This document shows positions 1 to 9,060 of a DNA stretch of 64,000 nucleotides, one piece after another. Position numbers and translations under genes: made by a program. Each line of letters begins with the position of its first letter. Position 1 is the first letter of the stretch. Under the pieces are notes generated by a model that saw only the letters and a list, made by a program, of their open reading frames with translations, did not search any database and was not told the DNA's origin. Source of the stretch: Pseudomonadota bacterium (GTDB lineage: Bacteria; Pseudomonadota; Gammaproteobacteria; Steroidobacterales; Steroidobacteraceae). Where the stretch lies: NCBI GenBank assembly GCA_023433705.1, contig JAEYUC010000106.1, positions 1 through 64,000 on the forward strand, given 5' to 3'.

Positions 1-816
1 ATCCAGGGCGGCGCGATGTTGTGCACGTGCCGCGACGTCACCGAGCTCAAGCAGGCGGAGCGCGAGCTCGCGGTCACGCGCCAGCAACTCGTGCATGCGG
101 GGCGTCTCGCGCTGCTGGGCGAGCTCACGGCGATGATCGTCCACGAGGTCAAGCAGCCGCTGGCCGCGATCTTCGCCAATGTGAGCGCGGCGACGATGAC
201 CCTGGAACGCGGCGCCAGTCTCGATTCCATCGAGCTCAGGTCCATTCTCGACGACATCCAGGAAGCAAGCTCCGCCGCGGCCGACATCATCGACCGGCTG
301 CGGGCGCTCGCCAGACAGCGTCCGCGCGAACACGTGCCGCTCGATCTCAACGACATCGCACGCGACACCGTGCGCATGCTCGCGGCCGAGGCGCGCCGCC
401 GGGATGTCACGCTGCGTGAAGACCTGTGTGCCGGGACGCTCGAGGTGTCCGGCGATCGTGTTTCGCTGCAGCAACTGGTCACGAACCTGATCGCGAATGC
501 AATCGACGCGACCGAAGGTTCGGGCGGAGGCAATCGCCAGGTCGTCCTCCGCACGGCGCTCGAGGCCGGCGCGCCGGTGCTCGCGGTCGCCGACAATGGT
601 CGCGGCATCGCGCCCGAGCATCTGCCGAAGTTGTTTGATGCGTTTTTCACGACGCGTGAAGACGGAGTCGGACTCGGTCTGGCGATCGCGCGATCGATCG
701 CGGAAGAGCACGGAGGTCGCCTCGCCGCTGTCAACAATCCTGATCGCGGTGCGACATTCCGTTTCGTCATCTCGCCTGAACGTAGGCTGACTCCGCAGGC
801 GTCACCAAACATGTGA
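1..816 (+). CDS. Sensor histidine kinase, 5' end outside the window
   Basis: The reading frame is open from base 1, so the gene begins upstream. The first residues (IQGGAMLCTCRDVTELKQAE) look like the end of a PAS domain running into a linker helix. A HisKA H-box follows (HEVKQPLAAI, about residues 50-60), then the N-box (NLIANAID), the G1 box (DNGRGI) and the G2 box (GVGLGLAIARS), so the autokinase core is complete. The layout is FixL/NtrB-like. No response regulator lies downstream inside the window; the next gene is another kinase. The ligand or signal cannot be told because most of the sensor part is missing. Confidence 0.88.
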   Translation: MQGGAMLCTCRDVTELKQAERELAVTRQQLVHAGRLALLGELTAMIVHEVKQPLAAIFANVSAATMTLERGASLDSIELRSILDDIQEASSAAADIIDRLRALARQRPREHVPLDLNDIARDTVRMLAAEARRRDVTLREDLCAGTLEVSGDRVSLQQLVTNLIANAIDATEGSGGGNRQVVLRTALEAGAPVLAVADNGRGIAPEHLPKLFDAFFTTREDGVGLGLAIARSIAEEHGGRLAAVNNPDRGATFRFVISPERRLTPQASPNM

Positions 817-984
817 GCGCCAAGTCGCGCATTTGTCTCACAAATGCGGGCTTGACGGAGGCATGCACGAAAGGCTCATTAACTTTCTTCGCGCCGCCGT
901 GTATTTCTGATGGCGAATCAATCCTACAATGACCGCGCGCGTCGGATCGCGCCAGATCACTGGTCCGGATCACGAGGAGGCGAC

Positions 985-2547
985 GTGTTTAGGGAACACG
1001 CATACCTTTTTTCTGTACTTCCTCCTACACCTGCCCAGCAGCGTTTCGTCCGGACGTTCCTGGTCTTGCTGGTCGTTTCGTTCGTCCTCGTTCTGCCGTT
1101 TCGCGACGTGCAATGGGGACGGGCGGATGCGTTCGTCCCGATCGTCAGTACGCTGTTGTTCCTGATCGATCTCATCACCGCGGTGCTGCTGTTTTCACAC
1201 GTCGGCATCACGCAGTCGCGCGCACTGCTGGTGCTCGCATGCGGTTTCCTCTTCACGGCGTGCATCATCGTTCCGCATCTGCTGACTTTCCCGGGCGCGT
1301 TCTCCGAGGCGGGCTTGTTCGGCGGGCAGTCGGGAACATCCGCGTGGCTTTATGGGCTCTGGCACCTCGCGGTGCCCGGCGCGACGATCGCTTACGCGCT
1401 GCTGCGTGATGGATTCAACCGCTCGCCCATCGCGCCGGCCGCCGTGCGCTCGACGATCCTGCTGTATGCAGTGGCGACGGTGCTGCTCGTCATCGTCATG
1501 ACCTGGGCCGTGTTGCACGCCGGAAATTTGCTGCCGAATCTTTTCGTCGATGAGTTGCGGCTGAATCCCGACGTCGCGCATGGCGTGGCATTGCTGGTCG
1601 TGGCCGTGAGCGCTGGCGCGATCTTCGCCGTGGGACACCGGCGCGGCACCATTATCGATACGTGGCTCATGGTCGTGATCGCCGGATGGGTCGTCGAAAT
1701 CGTCCTGCTCGCATCCTCGGAAACCCGCTTCACGGTTGCGTGGTATGTCGGACGGCTGATCGGCATGATCGCCTCGAGCATGATGCTGGCGCTGTTGATC
1801 GCGGAGTCGACGAAAACCTATTCGCGGCTCGCGATAGCGGCCGCCGGACGCGCTCGCGACCGCGAAGGCAAACGCATGACGCTGGAAGTGCTGATCGAAT
1901 CCATCGCGCACGAGTTGCACCAGCCGCTGAGCGCGGTGATCGTAAATGGCGATGCCGCGTTGCGGATTCTCGAGAAGGATCCGGCCGATATCGCGGAAGT
2001 CCGTGCGGCGCTCGAGGACATCTCGAACGAGGGACACCGCGCGGGCCAGATCATCGACTCGATGCGACAGGTGCTCGCCGCCTCGCACGACCCGGCGCCG
2101 GTGTCCGTCCCGGATCTGGTGAATGAATCGCTGCTGCTATTGCACTCCGAGCTCGAGGCGCATCACGTCTCGTTGCAGCTCGAAGCAGACCCGAATCTTC
2201 CCGCCGTTACGGTCGATCGCGGCCGGCTGCTGCAAGTGCTCGTGAATCTCGAGATGAACGCACTCGAGTCGATGCAGGCGGTCACGAACCGCGCGCGCAA
2301 GTTGCGCGTGCGCTCGATGCGCAATGGTCCGTCCGGTGTCGCGATCAGCGTGGAGGATTCGGGCACGGGAATACTTCCTGAACACACGTCGCGGATCTTC
2401 GAGCCGTTCTTCAGCACGAAGCCGCGCGGCGTCGGGCTCGGGCTCGCGATCTGCCGCGCGATCGTCGATGCGCACGGGGGCAAGATATTCCTCGCGTCGG
2501 GGAGCGCGGGCGGATCGGCATTCCGGGTGGTGCTGCCCTCGACCTGA
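985..2547 (+). CDS. MASE4-domain membrane histidine kinase
   Basis: A 520-residue sensor kinase. The N-terminal half has about eight hydrophobic segments and reads like a MASE4 integral membrane sensor (FREHAYLFSVLPPTPAQQ near the start, VPHLLTFPG, SAWLYGLWHLAVPG). The second half is a HisKA/HATPase core with H-box IAHELHQPLSAVIVNG, N-box NLEMNALES, G1 DSGTGI and G2 GVGLGLAICRAIV. I chose the GTG at 985 because GAGGAGG lies just upstream and the MASE4 match begins there; an in-frame ATG at 910 has no visible ribosome site. No receiver domain or partner regulator is adjacent, so it is an orphan kinase here. Confidence 0.88.
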   Translation: MFREHAYLFSVLPPTPAQQRFVRTFLVLLVVSFVLVLPFRDVQWGRADAFVPIVSTLLFLIDLITAVLLFSHVGITQSRALLVLACGFLFTACIIVPHLLTFPGAFSEAGLFGGQSGTSAWLYGLWHLAVPGATIAYALLRDGFNRSPIAPAAVRSTILLYAVATVLLVIVMTWAVLHAGNLLPNLFVDELRLNPDVAHGVALLVVAVSAGAIFAVGHRRGTIIDTWLMVVIAGWVVEIVLLASSETRFTVAWYVGRLIGMIASSMMLALLIAESTKTYSRLAIAAAGRARDREGKRMTLEVLIESIAHELHQPLSAVIVNGDAALRILEKDPADIAEVRAALEDISNEGHRAGQIIDSMRQVLAASHDPAPVSVPDLVNESLLLLHSELEAHHVSLQLEADPNLPAVTVDRGRLLQVLVNLEMNALESMQAVTNRARKLRVRSMRNGPSGVAISVEDSGTGILPEHTSRIFEPFFSTKPRGVGLGLAICRAIVDAHGGKIFLASGSAGGSAFRVVLPST

Positions 2548-2640
2548 GGACAATTGGTCCGATTGCCCGCGCCGGCCGCACGGCTAGGATGGTCCGTGAG
2601 GAGCGGCGACCGGTGCCGCGATGGTCAGCCTGGAGTTGCC

Positions 2641-3069
2641 ATGTCCATGGCGCGAGCGCGTGTCATTCCATCGACGCTGCTGTTGGCAATGTTGCTGGCG
2701 GTGCCTCGGCTGCTCGATGCACAGCCGACGAACCCGCTGCTCGAAACCTTGGCTACGCAACTCGGCATATCGACCACGCAGGCGGGGCGCGGGGTGGGCG
2801 CCGTTCTCGCGATGGCGCGCGGCTTTCTGACGGAACAGGACTACCGGGTGATCGCGGCGGCGGTGCCGGATGCCGATCAGCTCGCGAAAGCCGCGGCGGA
2901 GCAGGGCGTCGTGACGCGGCCGATCGACGACAAGGACGATCTCGCGGCCGTGTTCGACCGGATCGGCATTCCGCCCGATGCGGCGGCGAAGTTCGTGCCG
3001 GTGATGCGCACGTGGCTCGTCGACCAGGGTGCGCCGGATGCGGGCGATCTCGTCGCGCGCGTAATGTGA
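2641..3069 (+). CDS. Exported DUF2780-like protein of unknown function
   Basis: A 142-residue protein with a signal peptide (hydrophobic run LLLAMLLAVPRLLDA, cleavage likely before QPTNP). The mature part has the pattern of DUF2780/VcgC-type proteins: a predicted helical region with LATQLGISTTQAGRGVGAVL, then alternating D/A-rich helices ending in GDLVARVM. The start at 2641 has GGAG nearby; the frame is open further upstream, but the signal peptide would then be internal. It ends 9 bases before the convergent gene at 3078. Function unknown. Confidence 0.65.
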   Translation: MSMARARVIPSTLLLAMLLAVPRLLDAQPTNPLLETLATQLGISTTQAGRGVGAVLAMARGFLTEQDYRVIAAAVPDADQLAKAAAEQGVVTRPIDDKDDLAAVFDRIGIPPDAAAKFVPVMRTWLVDQGAPDAGDLVARVM

Positions 3070-3077
3070 GCGGCTAA

Positions 3078-4010
3078 CTACCGGGCGCCCGCCGCATCGG
3101 CCCACGCGTAGGTCCAGAAGACACCCCAGCTGTCGAAGTCGCTGCCGATGCGTGTCGAGACGCCGTCGCTCCACACGAGCTTCAGGGACTGCCGAGCCGT
3201 GAGCGGCAGGGACAGTGTGAGGCCCAGGCGCGTGTTCGACTGCCGGTCGAGTCGCGGGACGCCGTCGATCGTCGTGGCGCCCCCGTCGTACCAGGTCGAG
3301 TCGAACGCGAGCCACAGGCGCGGTCGAAACGTGTAGCTGATGTGCGCCTGCAGGTTGTGCAGCGGGTCCTGCTCGCGCAGCTGGCCGCCGAAGTAGTTGC
3401 CGTTGTCGGTGAAGATCCAGATGCCCGCGTAACCCTCGAAGACCCATTTGCCGTACGGAAACGCGAATCCGATTTCGGGCTTCACGGCCCAGCGATGCGC
3501 CCCGATGTTGATGAGCCGGCCGGAATCGTATTGTCCGGTCGGCATCGCGACGGTGATGCTCGCGCCGAACGTCGTACCCGGTTTCTCACGCGCGAATTCG
3601 GCGGGATCGCGCGCCGGCGACCCGTACAGATTCACGGCGAAGCGCACGCGCGTGTCGCCCAGGCCCGTCCGGTCGACGTGGCCGCGCGTGGTGCCGAATA
3701 CGAGGCCCGTGACGTGGGCGTTCACGTAGGGCACGGCGATCGCGACACTGGACGAGCGGCCCAGAAAGGCGAAAGTCCGCGCGTATCCGGCGACCGCGGC
3801 GTCGATTTCCGCCTCGATATCCGAAATCGGCGCGCTCGGATCGGGCAGCACTTCGCCGGTGGAACGCGCGTAGCCGGCCACCGCCAGGTTGAGCCCCGTG
3901 GGGGCGGCGGCATACGAGCGCGGTTCCAGCTCCTGTGCGACGGAATCGCGAGCGACGAGCCCGAGTAAGAGCGCCAGGAATGCGGCGTGGCAGGGCGCGG
4001 GGACTCGCAT
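3078..4010 (-). CDS. Outer-membrane MetA-pathway-of-phenol-degradation-like protein
   Basis: A 310-residue exported protein. The signal peptide covers about residues 1-24 (FLALLLGLVA, then VAQELEPRSYAAAP). The mature chain alternates short amphipathic strands with many aromatic and Gly residues and ends WGVFWTYAWADAAGAR, as expected of a beta-barrel of the phenol_MetA_deg family (PF13557). Members are annotated as outer-membrane transporters, but the substrate is not established. The reading frame extends upstream to 4109, but the signal peptide fixes the start at ATG 4010. No catabolic genes lie next to it, so the family name should not be read as a phenol pathway. Confidence 0.72.
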   Translation of the reverse strand: MRVPAPCHAAFLALLLGLVARDSVAQELEPRSYAAAPTGLNLAVAGYARSTGEVLPDPSAPISDIEAEIDAAVAGYARTFAFLGRSSSVAIAVPYVNAHVTGLVFGTTRGHVDRTGLGDTRVRFAVNLYGSPARDPAEFAREKPGTTFGASITVAMPTGQYDSGRLINIGAHRWAVKPEIGFAFPYGKWVFEGYAGIWIFTDNGNYFGGQLREQDPLHNLQAHISYTFRPRLWLAFDSTWYDGGATTIDGVPRLDRQSNTRLGLTLSLPLTARQSLKLVWSDGVSTRIGSDFDSWGVFWTYAWADAAGAR

Positions 4011-4220
4011 CGCGGTGAGCCTGCGACGCGCGCGTAGGGGCGTATATCGTCCAATGGGCCTAGGACCGGGGTCCCTGGGACGGGCATACGGGGAAAGTCC
4101 AATGCCCACACGCGCCGCTCGGGACTAGCGTGATCGCAGGCGATCATCCGGACTTCGAGTTGCTTGCGGTCAGTTCCTCGCTCGCCGGCCTCGGAGCCCG
4201 CTCAATCGGGAGTAACTACC

Positions 4221-4850
4221 ATGTTGCGAGAACTGGCAAACAACTGGTGGGCGCTGCTGGTGCGTGGCGTCCTCGGTGTCCTGTTCGGCGTCTTTGCACT
4301 GACCCTGCCGGAACAGACGATCACGGCGCTCGTGGTCGCGTGGGGTTTCTACGCGCTCGTCAGCGGCATCCTGGCGATCGTGGCCGCCGTGTCGGGCGCT
4401 CCAGCCGGACCCCGGTGGATGCTCGCGCTCGAAGGCGCCGTCGGCATTGCCGCGGCGGCCGTGACGTTCCTGCAGCCGAGAATCACCGCGCTGGTCCTGC
4501 TGTTCCTGATCGCGGCCTGGGCGCTGGTCGGTGGCGCATTACTCGTGGCCGCCGCGATCCGGCTGCGCAAGGAAATCGCCCACGAGTTCTGGCTCGGGTT
4601 GGCCGGCCTGATCTCGATGGCGTTCGGCATCATGCTGTTCGCGCAGCCGAGTGCGGGCGCGATGGCAGTGGTGTGGCTGATCGGCATGTATGCCATCGTG
4701 TTCGGCGCGCTGTGGTGCGCGCTCGCGATGCGGTTGCATGGCATCAAGAAGCGCATGACGCAGGAGGAGCTCGAGTTGCGCGCGACGAGACTGGGGATCG
4801 CGGCGGCCGAGCACGACCACCACGATCACACGAGCGGCAAGCCGGCGTGA
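4221..4850 (+). CDS. HdeD-family inner-membrane protein
   Basis: A 209-residue polytopic protein with about six hydrophobic segments (WWALLVRGVLGVLFGVFAL is the first, WLIGMYAIVFGALWCALAM the last). It matches the HdeD/DUF308 family, whose E. coli member contributes to acid resistance at high cell density. The C-terminal tail is cytoplasmic-looking and histidine-rich (AEHDHHDHTSGKPA), which could bind metal. The ATG at 4221 was chosen over an upstream in-frame start at 4164 because HdeD proteins start close to the first membrane helix. It stands alone and is followed by a hairpin terminator. Confidence 0.8.
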   Translation: MLRELANNWWALLVRGVLGVLFGVFALTLPEQTITALVVAWGFYALVSGILAIVAAVSGAPAGPRWMLALEGAVGIAAAAVTFLQPRITALVLLFLIAAWALVGGALLVAAAIRLRKEIAHEFWLGLAGLISMAFGIMLFAQPSAGAMAVVWLIGMYAIVFGALWCALAMRLHGIKKRMTQEELELRATRLGIAAAEHDHHDHTSGKPA

Positions 4851-4863
4851 CGCGAGAGCGACG

Positions 4864-4888
4864 CCGCGGACACCGGATGTGTCCGCGG
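4864..4888 (+). terminator. Hairpin after the hdeD-like gene
   Basis: A perfect 10-bp stem (CCGCGGACAC / GTGTCCGCGG) with a 5-base loop starts 13 bases after the stop codon at 4850. Only TTGG follows, so an intrinsic terminator is likely but not canonical. In the rest of the 307-base gap to 5158 I see no gene, only GC-rich sequence and the upstream region of the next gene. Confidence 0.5.
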
Positions 4889-5157
4889 TTGGCTGCGCGT
4901 GACCTCGCGGTGGTCGCCCAATCCCTAGACCGAACCTATCTACTACCGCCGTCGCCGCTGGGCGTGGGTTTTGCAATCGGACGCTGGCATGCGGCGCAAA
5001 ACGCGATCGGCGACACCGCATGCGGGAACACGAAACGGTACGCCGACATCCGGTATCCATGGATGTGTGCGGGTCGATGTAGGGCGCTCGGCGACGCCCC
5101 TTGGTCTCATCGTCATGACGTCCGCCGTGCGGACAATCGCCCCTAAGCGAGGTCGTC

Positions 5158-5736
5158 ATGAACAAGAGAAACTCCGTTGTCGCGCTCACTGTCCTGACTG
5201 CGCTTTTTGCCGCGGGATGCGAAACCACCCAGCGCGTCGGCCAGAGCGCGACGGTCGACTTCGGTGTCGTTCGCAATGCCGAGCAGGTGCAACTGAATTC
5301 GACGGCAGCGCAGGGCGCGCTCATCGGCGGCACCGTCGGTCTTATGGCCGGCAATAACCGCAACCGGATGGGCACGGCGATCGCCGGCGCCGCGGTCGGC
5401 ACCGCCGCGGGCGCCGCGGCGGGTGGAGACCGCACGGGCTGGGCGTACACGGTGCAGATGTCGAGTGGCTCGACGACGCGCGTCGTCACCGACCAGCGCG
5501 AGATCAAGGTCGGCGACTGCGTCGCGGTCGAACGTGTCGGTCAGCGGGCCAACATCCGGCGTGTTTCCGCCGGCCACTGCGAGCCTTCGTACGCGTCGGC
5601 CGTGCGCGCCGTCGACGGCGATTCGCGGCAGGAAGCCCTGAAGTGCGACGCCGCGAAGCAGGAGCTGGCGGACGCGACGACCCAGGAAGCCGCGGATCTC
5701 GCGGTCCGCAAGATGGAGCTGTTGTGTAACGACTAG
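5158..5736 (+). CDS. Glycine-zipper outer-membrane lipoprotein
   Basis: A 192-residue lipoprotein. The signal peptide ends in a lipobox with the acylated cysteine in LFAAGCETT (Cys21). Residues about 55-90 form a glycine-zipper pair (GALIGGTVGLMAG and GTAIAGAAVGTAAGAAAGG), as in SlyB/Rickettsia 17-kDa-type proteins, followed by a small beta-rich region (GWAYTVQM through GDCVAVERVGQ). Two further cysteines (HCEPS, LKCDA) plus a terminal LLCND could form disulfides. A purine-rich ribosome site (GCGAGG) precedes the ATG. The expected location is the periplasmic face of the outer membrane; no specific partner is suggested by neighbours. Confidence 0.82.
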   Translation: MNKRNSVVALTVLTALFAAGCETTQRVGQSATVDFGVVRNAEQVQLNSTAAQGALIGGTVGLMAGNNRNRMGTAIAGAAVGTAAGAAAGGDRTGWAYTVQMSSGSTTRVVTDQREIKVGDCVAVERVGQRANIRRVSAGHCEPSYASAVRAVDGDSRQEALKCDAAKQELADATTQEAADLAVRKMELLCND

Positions 5737-5807
5737 GGAATTGCCGCGTCGCGCGAAACGCCGACTGCGACAAGTTTTCCCGCGCTTCGGCCGCGTAACT
5801 TGCGGCC

Positions 5808-6005
5808 ATGAACCTGCGAGCCATCGGCGCGGTGGACGTGCGCCGCACCCCGGACGGATACGAAATCGGACTGCTCGATTGGGGTCACGAGACCCAGTGG
5901 GTGTGCAGTTGCGCCGCGTTCCGCACGAACGCGCGCTGGAAGGACGATCCGCGCTGCCGTCACACGGACGCCGCGAGCAAGACGCGAACCTCCACTGTCG
6001 ACTGA
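5808..6005 (+). CDS. Small SWIM-type zinc-finger protein
   Basis: A 65-residue protein whose centre holds a C-x-C ... C-x-H arrangement (VCSCAAF at about 32-38, then CRH about 14 residues later). This is the ligand pattern of SWIM zinc fingers, which bind DNA or proteins. There is nothing else to the protein, so it would be a stand-alone finger. It is conserved-looking in composition but short, and no ribosome site is obvious. It ends 35 bases before the convergent gene at 6041. Confidence 0.5.
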   Translation: MNLRAIGAVDVRRTPDGYEIGLLDWGHETQWVCSCAAFRTNARWKDDPRCRHTDAASKTRTSTVD

Positions 6006-6040
6006 CGACCAGGCCGATTCCGGGCCTGACAACGTCCGCG

Positions 6041-6226
6041 CTACTTCGTCTTCTTGGGCCCGAGCAGCAGCCAGATGATGAACCCGAGCACGGGCAGCAG
6101 GACCACCAGCACGGTCCACAGAACCTTTCGGCCGGTGGACGCGGTGCTCGAGAAGATGTTGACGATGGCCCAGATGTCCGCGATCAGGACGAGCAGGCCC
6201 CAGAAGCCATTGACCTCCAAGTTCAT
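6041..6226 (-). CDS. PLDc_N-type small membrane protein
   Basis: A 61-residue protein with two membrane helices (GFWGLLVLIADIWAIVNIFS and LWTVLVVLLPVLGFIIWLLL) and the terminal GPKKTK. This is the phospholipase-D N-terminal-type (PF13396) membrane module found alone in many bacteria. The frame is open upstream to 6316, but those residues are unlike the family, so ATG 6226 was chosen. Function unknown. Confidence 0.7.
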   Translation of the reverse strand: MNLEVNGFWGLLVLIADIWAIVNIFSSTASTGRKVLWTVLVVLLPVLGFIIWLLLGPKKTK

Positions 6227-6280
6227 GCCGGCGAGCTTCCAACTATTGCGCTGGCCCTGGCGATAAGCCATACGTCTCAT

Positions 6281-7453
6281 GTGACCGACGACTCCCTCCC
6301 GACCATTCATTGGCAAGAAGATGGCAAGGCATTCGAGTCGCGCTGGCTTTCGCTCAGCGAAATGCCGCCGCCGGCACGCGTCGTCGTCGTCGACGGGAAG
6401 ATGACCGCGGACGAGGCCTATGGTCTCGCGTGCCAGGGAACCGCGCTTCTGTGGCGCGGCGACTTTCAGGAAGCGCGCCAGATGCTGACCGCGCTGGGGA
6501 CGCGCGCGGATCGGCGCCGGAGGAAGTCGCGACGTGGTCCACGAGATTCAGAGTCCGGTATGCGAGCCGATCCCGCCGAGACATTTCACCTGTACCGGCA
6601 GGCCAGGTCGCAGCGCGCGCGCACGCTCAATGCGTTGCTGATTCCGCTCGAGGCCGACTACTCGATTCCGCTTCGACGAGCGCCGGATGTCCGCCAGGCA
6701 TGCGCAGAGGCCTTCGGTCCGGCGACGACTTCATCGGTCACGTCGCTGCGCGCGTTGCTCGGCGCGATTGGCGCGCACGAGTGGCGCACGAAGGGCATCG
6801 AGATTCCGGAGGCGGGCGGACGCATCCATCCGCACTTCGGCGTGTTCGCGCCGATCCGGCGTGAATACGTGGACCTCGTGAGCACGACGCCGCTGCCGGC
6901 CGCGTGTGCTGCCGCGAGCACCGCGTTCGACATCGGCACGGGGACGGGCGTGCTGGCCGCGGTGCTCGCGCGGCGCGGAATCGAGCGCGTGATCGCAACG
7001 GATCTCGATCCGCGCGCGCTCGCGTGCGCGCGCGAAAACGTCGCGCGGCTAGGGCTCGCCGAGCACATCGAAGTCGTGCAGGCGGATCTCTTTCTCGAGG
7101 GTCGCGCGGCACTCGTGGTCTGCAATCCGCCGTGGATCCCCGCGCGGCCGAGCTCGTCCATGGAGAGCGGAATCTACGATCCCGACAGCCGGATGTTGCG
7201 TGGATTCCTCGGAAAGCTGGCGGAGCACCTGGCGCCTGACGGCGAGGGATGGTTGATCATCTCGGACCTCGCGGAGCACCTCGGCCTGCGCACGCGCGAG
7301 CAGCTGCTCGCGGAGTTCGGTGCCGCGGGGCTGCGCGTCGCGGGCCGCAACGACGTGCCGCCGCGCCATCCGCGCGCGGCGGACGAGACCGATCCATTGC
7401 ACGTCGCGCGTGCTGCCGAGATCACTTCGCTGTGGCGACTCGTGCCGCGCTGA
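6281..7453 (+). CDS. SAM-dependent methyltransferase, PrmC/RsmC-like
   Basis: A 390-residue protein. The C-terminal half is a class I methyltransferase: motif I FDIGTGTGVLAAVLA (about residue 215), acidic motif ATDLDP, and the catalytic-type NPPW (about residue 282) that marks enzymes methylating amide or exocyclic amine nitrogens, as in PrmC/HemK and RsmC. The N-terminal 180 residues include an arginine-rich stretch (DRRRRKSRRG) and are not recognised. The start is taken as GTG 6281 (VTDDSLPTIHW); no ATG is available nearby. It converges on the pseudouridine synthase gene with 13 bases between stops. The substrate is not determined. Confidence 0.72.
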   Translation: MTDDSLPTIHWQEDGKAFESRWLSLSEMPPPARVVVVDGKMTADEAYGLACQGTALLWRGDFQEARQMLTALGTRADRRRRKSRRGPRDSESGMRADPAETFHLYRQARSQRARTLNALLIPLEADYSIPLRRAPDVRQACAEAFGPATTSSVTSLRALLGAIGAHEWRTKGIEIPEAGGRIHPHFGVFAPIRREYVDLVSTTPLPAACAAASTAFDIGTGTGVLAAVLARRGIERVIATDLDPRALACARENVARLGLAEHIEVVQADLFLEGRAALVVCNPPWIPARPSSSMESGIYDPDSRMLRGFLGKLAEHLAPDGEGWLIISDLAEHLGLRTREQLLAEFGAAGLRVAGRNDVPPRHPRAADETDPLHVARAAEITSLWRLVPR

Positions 7454-7466
7454 GGCGGGGTGGTAG

Positions 7467-8252
7467 TTAGAACTTCTCGTCCGAGCGCAGGTAGCGCCAC
7501 TTGCCGGACGGCAGTCCACCGAGCGGCACGTTGCCGCTGCGCACACGCTTGAGCCCCGTGACGAACAGTCCGACGAGCTCGCACATGCGACGGATCTGCC
7601 GCTTGCGTCCCTGCCGCAGCACGAAGCGCAGCTGGTGCTCGTTCTGCCAGGACACGATCGCGGGTTTGAGTTTCACGCCATCGAGGGTGAGCCCATGCCG
7701 CAGGCGCTGCATGCCGTCGGGCGTGAGCGTGCCTTCGACGCGCACGAGGTATTCCTTCTCGACCGAGGAATCCTCGCCGATGAGCTGCTTCGCGACGCGC
7801 CCATCCTGCGTGAGCACCAGCAGTCCCGTGGAGTCGATGTCGAGCCGGCCCGCGGGCGCGAGTCCGCGCAGGTGCTCGGGTTTGAACTGGATGGGCGAGG
7901 GATCCGCCGCCCAGCGATTCTCCGGACGGATCAGCACGATCGCCGGTTCGTAGCCGTCTTCGGCCTGCCCGGAAACGTAACCCACCGGCTTGTGCAGCAG
8001 GATCGTCACCTGCTCGCTCTGGTGTTCGCGGGCGGCCTGGTCGATTTCGATCTTTGCGTCGGGCGACACGCGTGTGCCGAGTTGATCGACGACCTGCCCA
8101 TCCACTTTCACCCAGCCGCTCGTGATCCAGCGCTCGGCCTCGCGCCGCGAGCACAGGCCGAGCTCGCCCATGCGCTTGGAGAGGCGCGGACGTTCCGGGG
8201 ATTCCGAAGGCGAGGCCGGAGAGAGAGGAGGGCGTGGCATGAGCGGGGACAT
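7467..8252 (-). CDS. RluF-like 23S rRNA pseudouridine synthase
   Basis: A 261-residue RsuA/RluB/E/F-family enzyme that converts uridine to pseudouridine in ribosomal RNA. An S4 RNA-binding domain spans about residues 22-65 (LSKRMGELGLCSRREAERWI). The catalytic motif is GRLDIDSTGLLVLTQDG with the nucleophile Asp138, and the C-terminal part has LRQGRKRQIRRMCE. Closest by eye to E. coli RluF (U2604), but RluB/RluE specificity cannot be excluded. The proline/serine-rich first 20 residues may be partly untranslated; an alternative Met lies at residue 5. Confidence 0.8.
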   Translation of the reverse strand: MSPLMPRPPLSPASPSESPERPRLSKRMGELGLCSRREAERWITSGWVKVDGQVVDQLGTRVSPDAKIEIDQAAREHQSEQVTILLHKPVGYVSGQAEDGYEPAIVLIRPENRWAADPSPIQFKPEHLRGLAPAGRLDIDSTGLLVLTQDGRVAKQLIGEDSSVEKEYLVRVEGTLTPDGMQRLRHGLTLDGVKLKPAIVSWQNEHQLRFVLRQGRKRQIRRMCELVGLFVTGLKRVRSGNVPLGGLPSGKWRYLRSDEKF

Positions 8253-8298
8253 TGTAGTCCGGCAGTCGGCGCCGGCGAGGCGCCGATCGCCGGACCGC

Positions 8299-9042
8299 TC
8301 ACGAGTCGTCGCTGAGCTCGGCTACGAAGTCATAGATGTCGCCGCGGTAATACGACTGCGAGAACTCGATGGCGCGGCCGTCGCGCAGCGATCCCAGGCG
8401 CTCGACGAGCAGTCCGGCTTCGCCGGGGCGCGTCTTCAGCAATTCCGCCTGGACGTCGGTCAGGATGACGGCGCGCAATCGCTGCAACGCGCGCGCCGGG
8501 CGATGGCCCGTGCGCTCGAGCGCTTCGTACAGTGAGGTATCCACCGCCTCGAGCGATGGCAATGCGGAAGCGACGACCGTCGCGTACTCGAGCGCCATCG
8601 GTGCGTCATCGGCAAAGCGAATGCGGTTGAAGCGATAGACCGCGGTGCCGGGACTCAGGCGCAGCGCCAGCGCCTCTTCCGGAGTGACGGTGCCGGCCGC
8701 GCGTTTCAGCCAGGTGCTGTGCACGGTGCGGCCGCGCGCGCGCATGTCCTCGGAAAACGACGTGAGTTTCGAGAAATTCTTGTGAACGCGCGCGGGGATG
8801 AAATTCCCCGAGCCGTGCCGGCGCACGAGCAGGCCATCGGCGACGAGTCCATCGATCGCCTTGCGCACGGTGACGCGAGAAACCTCGAACGCCGCGGCGA
8901 GTTCGCGTTCTCCGGGCAGCGCGTCCTCGGGCGCGAGCAGGTTGTTCTCGATGGCCTTGCGAATCGCGCGTTGCAGCTGCTGATACAGCGGCAACGGGCT
9001 GTCTGCGTCGAATGGACCGACGGCTTCGAAGAATGAATTCAT
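8299..9042 (-). CDS. GntR/HutC-family transcriptional regulator
   Basis: A 247-residue repressor-type regulator. A winged helix at about residues 15-82 (PLYQQLQRAIRKAIE, LPGERELAAAFEVSRVTVRKA) is followed by a UTRA ligand domain from about 95 to 240 (FSEDMRARGRTVHS, ending QSYYRGDIYDFVAEL). UTRA members of the NagR/DasR group respond to amino-sugar phosphates. The gene is divergent from the TonB receptor at 9338, with TGGTAT-rich repeats between them, so it probably controls the receptor and itself. The effector is inferred, not shown. Confidence 0.87.
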   Translation of the reverse strand: MNSFFEAVGPFDADSPLPLYQQLQRAIRKAIENNLLAPEDALPGERELAAAFEVSRVTVRKAIDGLVADGLLVRRHGSGNFIPARVHKNFSKLTSFSEDMRARGRTVHSTWLKRAAGTVTPEEALALRLSPGTAVYRFNRIRFADDAPMALEYATVVASALPSLEAVDTSLYEALERTGHRPARALQRLRAVILTDVQAELLKTRPGEAGLLVERLGSLRDGRAIEFSQSYYRGDIYDFVAELSDDS

Positions 9043-9060
9043 GGAAGGGTCGCTTTTGTT

